Assembly (NCBI GenBank): GCA_949152475.1
Contig: OX424561.1
Span: 19,214,481-19,278,480, forward strand
Direction: 5' to 3'
DNA: 64,000 nucleotides
DNA from: Terebella lapidaria
Lineage: Eukaryota; Annelida; Polychaeta; Terebellida; Terebellidae
Numbering within the stretch: position 1 is the stretch's first letter; every line of letters starts with the position of its first letter. Below are positions 23,163-34,969 of the stretch, in pieces. The position numbers and the translations under genes were made by a program. The notes beneath the pieces were generated by a model. The model made no database searches. It saw nothing but the letters and a program-made list of their open reading frames with translations, and was not told the origin of the DNA.

Positions 23163-25613
23163 TAGCAGCTGCAGTATGCAGTTTCCAGTGTGTGGTCGTA
23201 AATGATCCAAATGCAAGCACTGGGTAATAAAATACTAGTATATAACATCTATCATGTATATCAGGGGTCTACATTTTAATCGGAACAGGGTTTTCTATAC
23301 AGGGAGAATCATTTTTATCAACCTCTCGTATACTGTCCAGTTATCCTTTATCAGCAAGATGGCTCGAGTTTGTGGCGTATATATATCTGATATATGGGAG
23401 CTGCTACAGCAGCAATTTATCTAACTAGGCCTGTACTCGTTTAGAATTTGGAGAGATAACTAGCCGGAGCCGTTCAACATTTCACGGGGTATTTGTTGCA
23501 TGACGGTTAATGCTTCAGGAGTATTAGTATCAAGGCGGTCTTTTAGGCCCTATATATGAAAGTATAATCAATCTTCTCGATCAGGACCCACAAGAGCAAT
23601 GAGAAGGCATCAGCCCACGTGTTGAGGCATGTGAACAGAACATGTGCATGGAACGAGACAGAAAATAGGTTTGCAAGAAGAATATTACAAAATACATGCA
23701 GTTTAAAATTATACAAATATTGGTTGTGCATGAATAATACTGATGAAAGAATGATGGTGCGAGAATTGTTCGATCCCGTGTCAGAACTTCAGAAGTGCCA
23801 GAATGTCATCATCATGATGGTTCCGTCACGCCAGGAATTGTCAATACTGAACCGAAGAAGCTATGAATAAAGTTCTGCAAATGTGGAAAGTATATGTGCT
23901 GAAAGTTCTACATGGGCCAGAAAATTGTACAGAACACCAAATTTCATTATATTAATATTAGTAGTTGGCTGGCATAGACTAAGTAACGAGCGATTATAGA
24001 GTGACTAGTGATCATTGTCAATGGAACAAGCATAGCAACCCCTAAAACTGGGTTTCAATTAATCCGCAATGCGGTACACTAGTACCTAAATGTAGTACTG
24101 CAAAATGTAAAGGTTCATAACTAACATAATTGGTAACAAAATAGGCAAAATCAGATAAATGCGGCTTGAAGAAGATCGTCTGACACCAGTCTTGGAACAG
24201 AACACCAAATAACTTCTGATCCGATCAATCCTGCAAAAATCAGGTGAAGCCAACAAATAAATCACGGGTAGACTTATTCTTGCCACCCAAAGGTTCAGAT
24301 ACCAGCGTGGTCAACCCGACCGGTGTCAGTGGGAAAATACCGCAAGACAATTCAAGGTCATTTGTCATAAATGCGTTTACGTACATGTAAAGCCCCAGTC
24401 ACATGATTACACTTGAACTCCGATAAGGATGTGATCTGTGGAAAACCGTATTCAGTCCCTTAACGCGTTTCTGGCGGTCTCGGACAGATGCAGGAATCAT
24501 CCCTGCTGATGTGCAGAACATATTTCCGTACTATTTGAGACCGGCAACGCCAAGTTTGGACACATCTCAATTAGATCTCAACATCTCATTTAGTTTGCTC
24601 CCTGTAAATTCAGTGAAACTAGAGATGAGGTAGGCCCTACTTTGTGCAGCCTTCCTTGACCCGAGTCACCCGAGGTCTGTCGTAATAAGAAGGCCATCGA
24701 TAAGATTATAAAGAATAGCAGGACAAAAAGACTGCAATCTGCTGGATATATAGAGCCTTTGATATTTATCAATCGCCTTAGGGTTTGGATCGAAATGGCG
24801 CCTCTGGGAGTGTCGTAAATGGAACCCATAGAGGAACACCTTGGTCGATCAGATCAGAAAGGGATAGCCGATACCGAAGGATCTTCTGCATGCACCATGA
24901 ATCAGGGTTGCATTTTCGTCAGGTCAGGTTATGATCACGAGACCTGGTAGCTGGTCGCAAATTAGGTACATAACAGACTGGTTGGAAGCTGTGCACATCT
25001 CCTATATCCTCATACAGAGGTCAGTGATCTGATCATTCGTAACTCCGGTTAATATCTCACTAGTCTGGCGGCCAGGACGGAAAAAAGTGGTAAGACCATG
25101 GGAAATTAAAAAAAAAAACACCCCTTGGAAGAAACTGCCAAACCTGCATGGTCCGGCCTCAATATATTGACTGTCCGATGATTTGTACTGGTTGATGAGC
25201 ACACAACCAGAGGAAGAGAACATCCCATGCATTGTTATACATGTACTCTGTGGGATGCCGACATCTCCTATACTCATTACGGTCCCTACTTCCCGTACGT
25301 GGTGGTTCTGAATGAGATGAGTGGCATCCCTCTAGGGACAAGTACACAGTCCTAAAACCAATGACATCTGAACGTGGAATTTTCATAAATTTGTGTCATT
25401 ATTAGCTAATCTGGTGTGTTTCCGATTGGAGGAACATGAAGATTGTCTAGCCTGGTGTCATCAAGCCGGCTGGACTGCAGTCACCCCAGCCTCTGGTTCG
25501 GGCTCCTTTGTCCCTGGCTGGTTCCATGTCACTATCTGGTCCCTCGCCAGGGCACTTTATCACACGCCTCTTCACTCACCATCGGACGTTCCCATGGAAG
25601 TACACGTATATAC
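23163..25613. other. Intergenic, no gene recognised
   Basis: Mixed-composition DNA. The open frames here (up to 91 codons) show no family resemblance and lack splice or codon support. No strong repeat was found by eye. Confidence 0.45.
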
Positions 25614-26361
25614 TGTAGCGATTTTAGGCCGAAAAAATTGTGTAAAATGTCAGTTTTGATTGGTTGGGGTAGGTCACGTGACACCTAGCCCAAAATGTAT
25701 AAATACTGCCGACTCCTGCGCCTTTTGACCCTGGGACACCCACGTCGCAGTTCAGCCGAACTTGTCAAATGGCCGAAGAGCGGAGAAGCAATCGAAAGTG
25801 TCATCTCTAGATGAATTCACAACTATTTCAACCGGCTGTATGATTCGCCAATAAACCTTGAACTGTAGCCGAGAGTTGATCTTTGAGCCGGCCCAGCCGA
25901 CTCCGTGTTCGGGTATACAGATGGAATGAAACCGAAGTTGAACTTCGAAAATTTCAAGAAGTAAGTCAGTCAAAGTAATGAGAAAGAGACCGGAAGACCA
26001 GTCTGGTTGAAGAAGAGTAGTTGATAGAACTCCAGACTACATGATCGGTGATCCCTAATCCGGGCACACAAGGAGCTGCAGCCCCGAACATACTACCACC
26101 GAGATGGCCTGCAGCTGGAGCACCGAAGCATCTCTGCAGCCGAAGTACCAGAGTCGACCGAGACGGAGTACCAGAGCCTCCTGAAGCACCCCTGAAGCCG
26201 GAGTGACAGAGTCTCCCAAAGTACCCCTGTAGCCGAAATACCGGAGCTTCCCAAAGCATCCCGATAGCAGGAGGACTAGAGTCGGCGAACCAAAGACCAA
26301 CATCCAGACATTCAGTTGACCAAGAAAATCTGAAGTAGAATCGACCCCTAGATCCGTTACA
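25614..26361 (+). mobile_element. LTR-like sequence with TATA and polyadenylation signal
   Basis: It starts TGTAGCGATTTTAGG and ends GATCCGTTACA, giving LTR-style TGTARCG/CGTTACA ends. It holds TATAAAT at 25698-25704 and AATAAA at 25850-25855, followed by ~400 bp of degenerate GAAGTACCAGAG-like repeats. No adjacent coding internal region or matching partner copy was seen, so a solo LTR fossil is the best reading. A clean target duplication was not found. Confidence 0.45.
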
Positions 26362-26989
26362 GTACTGTATTTGTTACTCTGTATCTGAACTCATTACTAA
26401 CGAGAGGGCAGTCCAGTGGCCACAGTTTCTGTCACCTTCATTCCTCTACACCCCACTCTCTCCTGCCCGCCAACCAAATGATAAAGGTCGTAGTTGGGTT
26501 AAGGACACAAGTACCGGTTCCTTTTTATATGTGTGTATCGTCCACAGAAACCATGGTTCTCGGACCTTCTGGAATGAAATCGGAAAAAAACTGCATATAT
26601 ACTTCCAGATCGCTGAGATCTACTCAAACCACCTCGGTTAACATGATTCGTCAGGCTCCCACGAATCTGAAACTTTATGCTTAGATATTGTCGAGTGTTG
26701 GTAATGAAAGAAGAGGTTCCCAAATTAAATGTCCTCTAGGTTTGCTCGATGGGATTGAAAATCGTTGGCAGTGAACCAATGAAAAGGAACCACCTTGGTG
26801 CCATCACCTGATGATTATTCCAGTCGAAGTCGATGCTAGACTGAATTCTGAACTTCTGCTTGTGAAGTTGAACCAGGGTCCAGCTCCTTCAATGCTTGCA
26901 TGTTACCATTCAGCAATCTCCAAAACATTGAATACTGAACCTGGTATGGATTTTGGACATGTTGAAATTTCAACTGCCTCTTCAACAGC
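26362..26989. other. Intergenic, no feature recognised
   Basis: No coding segment or clear repeat was recognised between the LTR-like block and the tandem array. Confidence 0.45.
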
Positions 26990-28225
26990 TCTTAACTGTC
27001 TCTTCAAGTGCCTCATCACATGTCACCGCCACCTACAACCGTGCTTGCGACCTCCACGCCAGACCAGCGGCTGTCGCCGACGTCGCACCCGACACACATG
27101 ACGTTCCCAGCAACATACGACATCAGGTTACCGATCTCAGACATGGCTCATCACAGGTCACCACCATTTGCAGCTGTGCTCGCGACCTCCACGCCAGATC
27201 CATGGCCATGGCACCCGACACACATGACGTTCCCACCAACATACGACATCAGATTAACGATCTCCGATATGCCTCATCGCAGGTCACCACCATTTGCGGC
27301 TGTGCTCGCGACCTCCACGCCAAGTCCATGGCCATCACTGACATCGCATGTGACACACACGACCTTCCCGACGGTACACAACATCGGAATACCGATCACC
27401 GACATTGGTGCCACGGAACTGCAGGTGTACCAGCCGCGCCGGTCACCATCGTTGGCCTTCCAACACCGCCAGCGCCAGCTCCTCCCGCGATCCCAACAGC
27501 AAACAATGCGCCTGAGATCGGACTACTGATCTCTGATGTGACCCATCGCAGGTCGCTGCCACCTGGGGCTGTGCTCACGAAATACCCGACCATCCCGGCA
27601 GGACACAACGTGCCTAAGATTGGAGTACCGATCCCTGATGTCCTTCATCGCAGGTCGCTGACACCTGCAGCTGTGCTCGCGACCCCTGCGCCAGACCAGC
27701 GGCCATCATCGACTTTGTGCGCAACGCATCAGATCTTTCCCGATGGGACCTGACACGCCGAGGATCGGTATACCGATCGTGCCACAACAGCACCGGCATG
27801 TGCCAGTCGCCGTGCCGACCCCTGTCACTACAGGGAACCCTTCAACTCCAGCCACTCCCACGATCCTGACAGCACACGACGCGCCTAAGTTCGGAGTGCT
27901 GATATCCAATGTGCTTCCTCGCAGGTTGCTGCCACCTGTGGCTCTGCTTGCGACGACTGTGCGCAACCAGCGACGATGTGGTGCGCGACGCACACGTTCA
28001 TCCCGATGGGTCACGATGTGCCAGAGAACGATATACCAATCTCCGAACCTAGCGCCACAGCACCTCAGGTGTACCAGCCGCCGCCAATAACCATCGGGGG
28101 CCCTCCAATGCCTACAGTGCCGACAGCTACCTGCTCCTGTGATCCCGACGGGGCACAACGCGCCGAAGAACAGTATACCGATCTCCCAACAGACTGGTAC
28201 AGTACCGATTTCGCAAAACCTCACC
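26990..28225 (+). repeat. Degenerate ~135-bp tandem array
   Basis: A core word CTCATCNCAGGTCACCACC followed by GCTGTGCTCGCGACCTCCACG recurs at about 27012, 27147, 27273, 27543, 27644 and 27919. Most spacings are 126-135 bp or twice that; one is shorter (~102). Proline-rich open frames (the longest 266 codons from 26953) run through it in more than one frame, with recurring HRRSLPPAAVL-like strings. I do not recognise a protein. Because frames compete and units are out of phase, it is annotated as a minisatellite. Confidence 0.7.
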
Positions 28226-28700
28226 AAAATGCTAGCACAAGTAACCTGGCATTTAGCACGTGTTCGCCCAACTTCGCCTGACGTAGCATCATGCGATTTG
28301 ATGCTAGCATTGCTTTTTGGCACTGTGGCACACTAAAAGCATTTCGCATTTTTTGTGTGAAGGCCATTATATGCTCGCATATACTTGCAAACACATGGTC
28401 GAGTGGTTTATAGACAGTCTGTATCATGTAGATCGTATGGGCAATTGCAGTGTTTAAGTTCAGTTCATATTAAAATCTGTATTTGCGTCAGAAATAAAGG
28501 ATGCGCGCATCTGTGCGAGACAACGCTCGCCTGTTCAACTAAGACGGTCGCCTGATGCGATGGCATCGCGCCCACTGGTCGCACCATGCGAGTTGATGCT
28601 AGCATCAAGTTGCACGTGATCGCACGGCCTAGCATTTAGCATGTAGCATTCGCATGGCTATACCGCATCATTTGTGTTAGACCACGGCAGGCAATCACGG
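28226..28700. repeat. GATGCTAGCA-rich stretch interrupting the array
   Basis: Words such as TTGATGCTAGCAT (near 28298 and 28593), TAGCATTTAGCATG and GCATTTAGCACG recur. Array-like text (GGATCGGTGTACCAG) resumes near 28730, so this looks like an insertion into the tandem array. Its ends are not defined. Confidence 0.35.
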
Positions 28701-28730
28701 GATAGCAGTGCTATCCCGGGTGCCTACCAA

Positions 28731-30397
28731 GGATCGGTGTACCAGTATCCTCAACCCATAGACGTGCCTTCACACATCGGTATACTGATGTCTTCATCGC
28801 CTACTACGACCAGCACGATTACGCTTCATGAAGAGGTGACCAACCCCCACGCTTACGCACCATGAAGGGGTGTCCAACCTGCCCCGCTGGTATAGTCAAC
28901 CTATGCCTGCTGAATGGATTGATAAGGTGTTGACAATTTATGAATGTCTGACGGACTGATTGTTGTTCTCCTTTGCATATCATGATAACAGTATCATGTT
29001 ACTATAAATATTGTACACATCCTATATCACATTTTGTATGTCATCATTTTATATGTTAAACCCAATGTCAGTGAGGCATTTATCGCGCTTGTTGTGCACT
29101 GTCTAAAATCTCATGTCATGTATTTCTACCCATGTGTCATCCGTACATGCCAAGTGGTAAGAAAGACCACTTAGTCGTCGATGAGGTGACGGGGTGGCCA
29201 ACGCGCCAAAATGAGCCTCTGCTCACCCTATGTAACATTCAGGGGAACGTCCAAAAAGGAACGAGAGAATGCCACACACAAAACCCATGCGCGCCAAGAC
29301 ACGGTCTGTCAACAAACTCATTAAATAAAATTCATCACGCTACCACATTGCCGACCAGTCGTACCAATTTACCCCTCCATTAACTGCGTGCCCGATGAAT
29401 GGAAAGTGAAGTCGCTTATGTGAGAATGACATTCATGCCACAGCCATTACTAGTAACCGTGTGTATCGTCTGTGCAAACACTTCGATCAAACTGTTCGTT
29501 GTGTGCTGTCGTGTGATAAGGAAGGAATAACTGTTCAGGTCACAAGGTTACCGCGAGTGCAGATGGACACTCAGGCCGTTCGCAGCACCACCATGAACTC
29601 CCAGGAATAAATCAATAGTGAGTGGTCATGCAGAAAAGCACAGTAATTAGACTAGCAGCCAGTACAAAATAGGAGGATATTATTGGATTGTGTTTTCCAG
29701 AGCGACAGTCGGACTAAAGGAAAAATGGATGGTGGGAGTGTACCCCTGTCATGCTTGACTGGTGTCATCAACCAGATACTGAATGAACCTACGCTTTTCA
29801 AAGTGTGATGGCTTGCCTTCTGTGTGTAGCGAGACAAAAAAATGTATGCACGCCGCTCACCGACTGGAAGACGAGACCATCCACAGTAAAAAAAGTTGGA
29901 CCTGTGAGCCTGGGGGATCTTATCCCTGGGTCAGAGAACTGTCGGGTCAATTATCAATATTTAAAGCTGTGCCATTGATGTCGTGCTATCATTGATAAAT
30001 GTCATGCTAACCCACTCACTTTTATGGTGAATGAACTTTCGGGCATGAACAATAATCCTGGTCGCAGGCCGGAAGTCGTGCTATGGACACTGCGTGCCAT
30101 GAATATTTCCGTTCCCTTGAGAATGTCGACAAAGAGTTATGTTACATTCTATGATTTTGTGGTATAATATGTTGTGCCTGTCTATTGTGTCATGCCAAGT
30201 TTCATTGTAGCTTGACTGTTGACGGACCGACTGACGACGTTTGTTTTGACTGTTAGGTATTTTCATTGTCATATTCCTTTATCATTGTTTCGCTGGGCGT
30301 GTGTGTGGGTATCCCCATTAGGACTTTAGCTTTTCACGTTTAGATTTTGGTAGGTTTCACACAGGGTAAACTCCGAGGGCGTAGTTTAATGAAGGGA
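28731..30397. other. No gene recognised; possible remnant of an LTR element interior
   Basis: No recognisable domain in any frame. Its right end abuts a purine-rich GAAGGGA followed by TGTTATGTAGC, as a 3' LTR boundary would look. No gag or pol homology was recognised. Confidence 0.3.
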
Positions 30398-31358
30398 TGT
30401 TATGTAGCATATTTTTTGGAGAGTAACGGTCCGCAACCCTCCCTCACATGTGATCTCAGCTACATACTACATAGAACATCAGCATCCATGAATAATTCTC
30501 AGCCCTGAGGGTGCCGCGCCCTTCTCAGAACCACACATGCCAACATTAACACACGGTCCATAAAACCACACCACAAACCTGCGTCATATATACATCCACA
30601 CATCCCATGAAACCACACACCGCCTCCATCACGTGCACAGATTATGGCATTACGTCATATTCCCCCAATCAGAACAGATCTGACACCACATACCCTGACC
30701 AATTAGACATCATGTACACCGACTTGTACCCAGACACATGCAGACACCCGCACTTGCCCCTGTGTGAGAAAAGAGAAGTCCACGAGGGAAGACGTGTTGT
30801 TCATGGACATCCTCAGAGGTGGTGTATTACATTTTGTGAACTAAACTGACAAGACTTTGGATAATCTAGAAGGAGTGTGAGAGAGACGAGCTTGGAGTCA
30901 TTTTAGTCGTGCCTCGATAGACAGTTGTGCAAGTAAAGGATATCATGCCTTGAACACTTGGAGTCGTGCTTTGAACACACAACACTCGAGAACACTATAC
31001 GCGCGATAGGCCTGGTGAGACCTGATGAACTCCTATTTCGTCACACTTGTTTAAACCATTTTAGATCAGAACCGTATGAACGCTTGGATCAGCTGTTGTT
31101 AAAGTATCTCACTCTTAAAACGGTCGCCCTTTTGGCACTTGCTTTCCTCTCGTGGAAAGAGTGTTCCATGGTTCACCTCGATGCCGCTCCTCCTTTCCTT
31201 GACGAAACTCCCCTGGGTCCGGGTCTGGAGGACGCCCCGTGCGAGCCTTCCGCCTCTATGTCAGTCGAACTAGAGAGCACCATCTCATCAAGCGTCTGCT
31301 ATTTGTTCCTTACTCGAGACATTCAGCACCATCGTCCTGTGACCAGAGTGTAATATCA
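30398..31358 (+). mobile_element. Possible 3' LTR fossil
   Basis: Starts TGTTATGTAGC directly after a purine tract and ends near GTGTAATATCA, giving TG...CA ends. A CATATATACA motif near 30585 could serve as a TATA box. No matching 5' partner copy was found in the window, so this is tentative. Confidence 0.3.
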
Positions 31359-31366
31359 ACTACTAG

Positions 31367-32154
31367 TAGATGTCAAGGCCTAAAGATGTCTTGGAGGCAT
31401 TAAGGTGTAGAGACTATTAAAACATTTATTTATGTTTGCCAGGAATGACATCCGTTTTGCTCTATGACACACTATTACTGGGATCCCAAACAAACAAACA
31501 AAATGCCGACTCATAAAAAAAATTCGCGGTCGGGGTCTGTTCTGCTCTACGAGACATCAACGAAAATTTCCGAGACATCAACGAAAATGAAAAATACGCA
31601 CTCAGCAAACAAATTTCAGGTCAAGGTCAAAGTTTATCCCTGTATAAGACATGTTGTCTGGGGCGAAGAGTCTGAAAATAACGTCCGTTTCGCTCTACAA
31701 TGCACCGCTTCCAAGATACGGACAAAAACGAAACATGCTGACTCAGCAACAAATTTAAGGTTAAAGGTATCCCAAATACCCCTAAGACTAGGACTAGGGC
31801 GACGGGTCCAAAAATAATGTTCGTTTCTCTCTACGACGCACGATTTCCAATATATGCAGGAAATCTCAAGGATGAATCAGCAAAAATGCATTCAAGCAAT
31901 AGGTCAAATTCGTTCGACGAATTGTTCCCAAAATCACTAGGGTTCATCCCTGGTGCTATATGAACCTATATGCAAGATTTGCAGCCATTGCATGGATACT
32001 TTTCGAGATATCGTCCGGAAACCAAGTCTCAAAATCAACCTTGATTTCATTCTCACGGACTTCGGATCCGGCTCAAAAAGTATAGGGTTATTCCACACAT
32101 AATTTCTGACCAGTGGTGAAAATTTGGCAAGGATACATCAAGGCATTTTCTAAA
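31367..32154. mobile_element. Second, short copy of the Helentron/pearl-like element
   Basis: The left flank AAGGCCTAAAGATGTCTTGG (near 31375) and the right flank AAGGATGAATCAGCAAAAAT (near 31870) match the 5.6-8.7 kb element. The core holds only about three strongly diverged units (CGTTTTGCTCTATGACAC, CTGTTCTGCTCTACGAGAC, CGTTTCGCTCTACAATGCAC, then CGTTTCTCTCTACGACGCAC at the right flank). It ends where an LTR-like block begins at 32155, without the terminal hairpin. Confidence 0.7.
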
Positions 32155-32503
32155 TGTAACGTCGTCCGCTATCCGGGATCCTCGAGGCTAGTCCTCTCAC
32201 CACGGTCACGGCGGACGCATGCCCACTATCCTCAGATCCTCGCGGATAGTCCGCTCACCGAGGGTGACTGCGGGTGCAGTGTCTACTTATCATCAGAATG
32301 TTAACCAGGTATCGAAATTGTCCCCAGGGGCCCATAAGGGCCTTAGCCAGAGAGCGAGGACGTAGCGCTCATGGCCGAACCCTCCGTCATTCTCTCTCGC
32401 CTTGCTCAGCTCTGAGACAACTTCACTGAACAAAACGGCTCCAAAGTATTTATAGTCCCTGAAGCACGAGAAACGACAGAAGTGATGTAAGACCATTGTT
32501 ACA
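32155..32503 (-). mobile_element. Solo-LTR-like sequence, minus-strand copy
   Basis: Minus-strand counterpart of 11955-12466: TGTAACAATGGTCT at the start (32504 end), TATA box TATAAATA at 32454-32447, and ACCTGGTTAAC in the 3' part, ending GTTACA. The TGTAAC...GTTACA ends are perfect 6-bp inverted repeats. It sits in the right flank of the second tandem-array element and is therefore younger than that element. No internal coding region is attached. Confidence 0.6.
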
Positions 32504-32504
32504 G

Positions 32505-33290
32505 CATACTGGGCGAGAGAGTTGCAGGGCGTTGCCAAGCAGCGCGTGCTTTGAACAGAAGCGTCAAAAAAAGGTCAGAAACAAGAGTATTTAGAAAGAA
32601 TCACCTACCGCGATCTCGGGCAAAATCGCCACATAAAGTCATCGTCCGGAAGTCAAAATGGCTAAAGGAAAATAAATTCTGCTAAAACCATATTTAAAGG
32701 CATTTCTGATGAAATGTATTAATAAGAGACCACACTCCCACAAAAATGTGTGACTACATGTAAGCACATGCTTGTCCAGAAAATCAGGGTGGCCACAATG
32801 CCAAGAGACCACTGCCTCGCTGAAGTTCCTATTGTTTATCACTTCCTCGCCGGCAATAATTCTTTTGTTTTTGCTTGCACAATGCACATAGCAATATATG
32901 AGTTCTGGCTCTCCTTGTATTACACTCTCTGGCCATATGGTAGACCTTTGGATGACCAGCACTGACCAGGTGACCTTGAACTTGACCTCAAACGTATCTT
33001 GGGGAATGTACATGAACACCCTTGCAGATTGCCTGTGCAGACCAACTTGGGGAACTGAAGTATTTATATTATAAAGCGGGCGATCTTATTTTGGAAGGTC
33101 CACTTACAAGCACTAGGATAGGGGATTGTTACTGTGAAGGTTATTGGTGACCTCCAACAATATCCCTGTGTTTCACCATCTGGGTTGGACTATAATCAAG
33201 AGCAAAGAGTTTGTGGTAAAGTCTTTGTCCAGATCCAGACCATGATCATTATACATTTTACGCATAGATATTCAAGTCATTGACTAAATG
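32505..33290. other. Intergenic, no feature recognised
   Basis: No coding segment recognised between the LTR-like block and the probable 3' end of MEMO1. The longest frame (126 codons, minus) has no family resemblance. Confidence 0.4.
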
Positions 33291-33296
33291 ACATAC

Positions 33297-34969
33297 TTTA
33301 TTGTTGTCAAAAACATACATTGTTGATAAAACATACATATTTTCAACCTCATACAAAACTTTGATTACAGATTAGTAGTATAGATAGAACATGCTCGAAA
33401 CCAACATGTACTGTGAACGGACTGTTTTTGCAGGGATTTTGCAGTTTTTTTACTTGGATGATTGATTTGGGAGTATATCTGTGGTTTTGTCCTTTCTCTA
33501 TACACAGTGGTCCCCCTCCAATAAAATCTACTCTTCTGTCACAAAATTAAGGTCCAATGCCATGCAAAAATTTCTTTATAGAGGGGGTCTGTATGTTATT
33601 CTGTTCAATCGGGAGTTCAATTTTGCTTACAAATGTAGTCAATAGTAGACTTACTGCGAAATCTGCACAAAAAAATCCACCTGCTCACAGTACAGGTTGT
33701 CAATACTAATAAATCCAAAGTGTCTAATCACATCTAGTCACAAATGTGTGTAAAGCAACCCACAAAAAGATTATTTCTCAAGAACCTTTTGGTCAGTATC
33801 ATTGTAACATTTGAACAATCAGTTTCATTTGATAATCATACAATTTGGGCATGTGCAACAGCTAAGAGTGACATGATTGGTATAGGGTGCTTGTTATGAT
33901 CTACTTGTGTAAGAAAGATACAGTTTTTGATTTGAACAATCAACATATTAACCGAATACGACATGTACCCATATCTGTAGTAAGGGGTGTGGGAAGAGAT
34001 ACTGAACAGACAATAACATGGAACATTTCATGGACATTCCTGAGCATGGATTGCCGAGTTGTCCTCACACAAGCACTGGCAACACAACTCACTTAGATAA
34101 CTCAATCTGGTAAATGGTTTCTCAGTAACGAAAACAAGTTGATGTGGAATGATAAATGAGAAGACTGTATTGTGTATATGCACTATTACTATGGAAAAGT
34201 ATATGCTGATGCGTTCACTGACTTCATGAAATTGAAAACAAATTTTTCAATATTGCAAAATGTGACCATCACATAACGACAGATTTCTGCAAAATAAAAT
34301 TCCAGGTTTGAATGTTGAAGCACGCAGCTTGTTTATATAATTCTGCTAGAATGTTGAAGCATGCAGCAATTTTTGTCAGCAGGCTATAGCAACTGACTGC
34401 TTTTTTTCTGATATCAAGGTGGGTAAAATAGCATCAGTCAGCATCCAACATAAAATGTCATACACGAGATTCAGGTGATATACAGTGGTACAAAAACATC
34501 TTCACAAAGAATTTACAACCGAGAACAAGCCATTAAATTATATGAAATGGGAAAATGTTTTTTATTCTCAAACATAAAATCGACGAAGACGAAACGGGAA
34601 TAAATCCACAACAGAATCAAGTTCATTTCGAATAGATCTTGATCAACTTTGTTAAGCTACAATAATAACTCACTGTAATTCCTCTCAAATAACATGGAAA
34701 ATGAATCAAAATCACTCAAGATATACAGTAGTAAACATTCAGTATGCATTATTCCCATCATTTGACATGATCCACACAGAAACAAAATACAGATATTCCA
34801 CTAATCACTTTAAACCACATGGGAACATGGATTCACATGCAGATTTTCTTCTTGCATTCCCTGTACAAATGAGACCTAGTAATGAACAGTGATGTGTGCT
34901 TTTAGCTTCCTCCAGAAATGCTGTGTGTACATGTAAAATTAGTCCTAGGGGCTGCAAAGATCACAGATG
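33297..34969 (-). other. Probable 3' UTR of MEMO1
   Basis: AT-rich sequence after the MEMO1 stop. A minus-strand AATAAA lies at 33302-33297 and is a candidate polyadenylation signal; nearer AATAAA words (e.g. near 34560) are alternatives. Confidence 0.35.

Noticed and set aside
27706-28323. 205-codon minus-strand ORF
   Set aside because: Lies across the ~135-bp tandem array and continues into the adjacent repeat; no recognised domain.
30958-31353. 131-codon plus-strand ORF
   Set aside because: Sits in a possible LTR fossil; no domain and no support from splice or conservation evidence.
32639-33019. 126-codon minus-strand ORF between repeats and MEMO1
   Set aside because: No similarity to any family I recognise, and no splice link to MEMO1, whose stop is clearly at 34970-34972.
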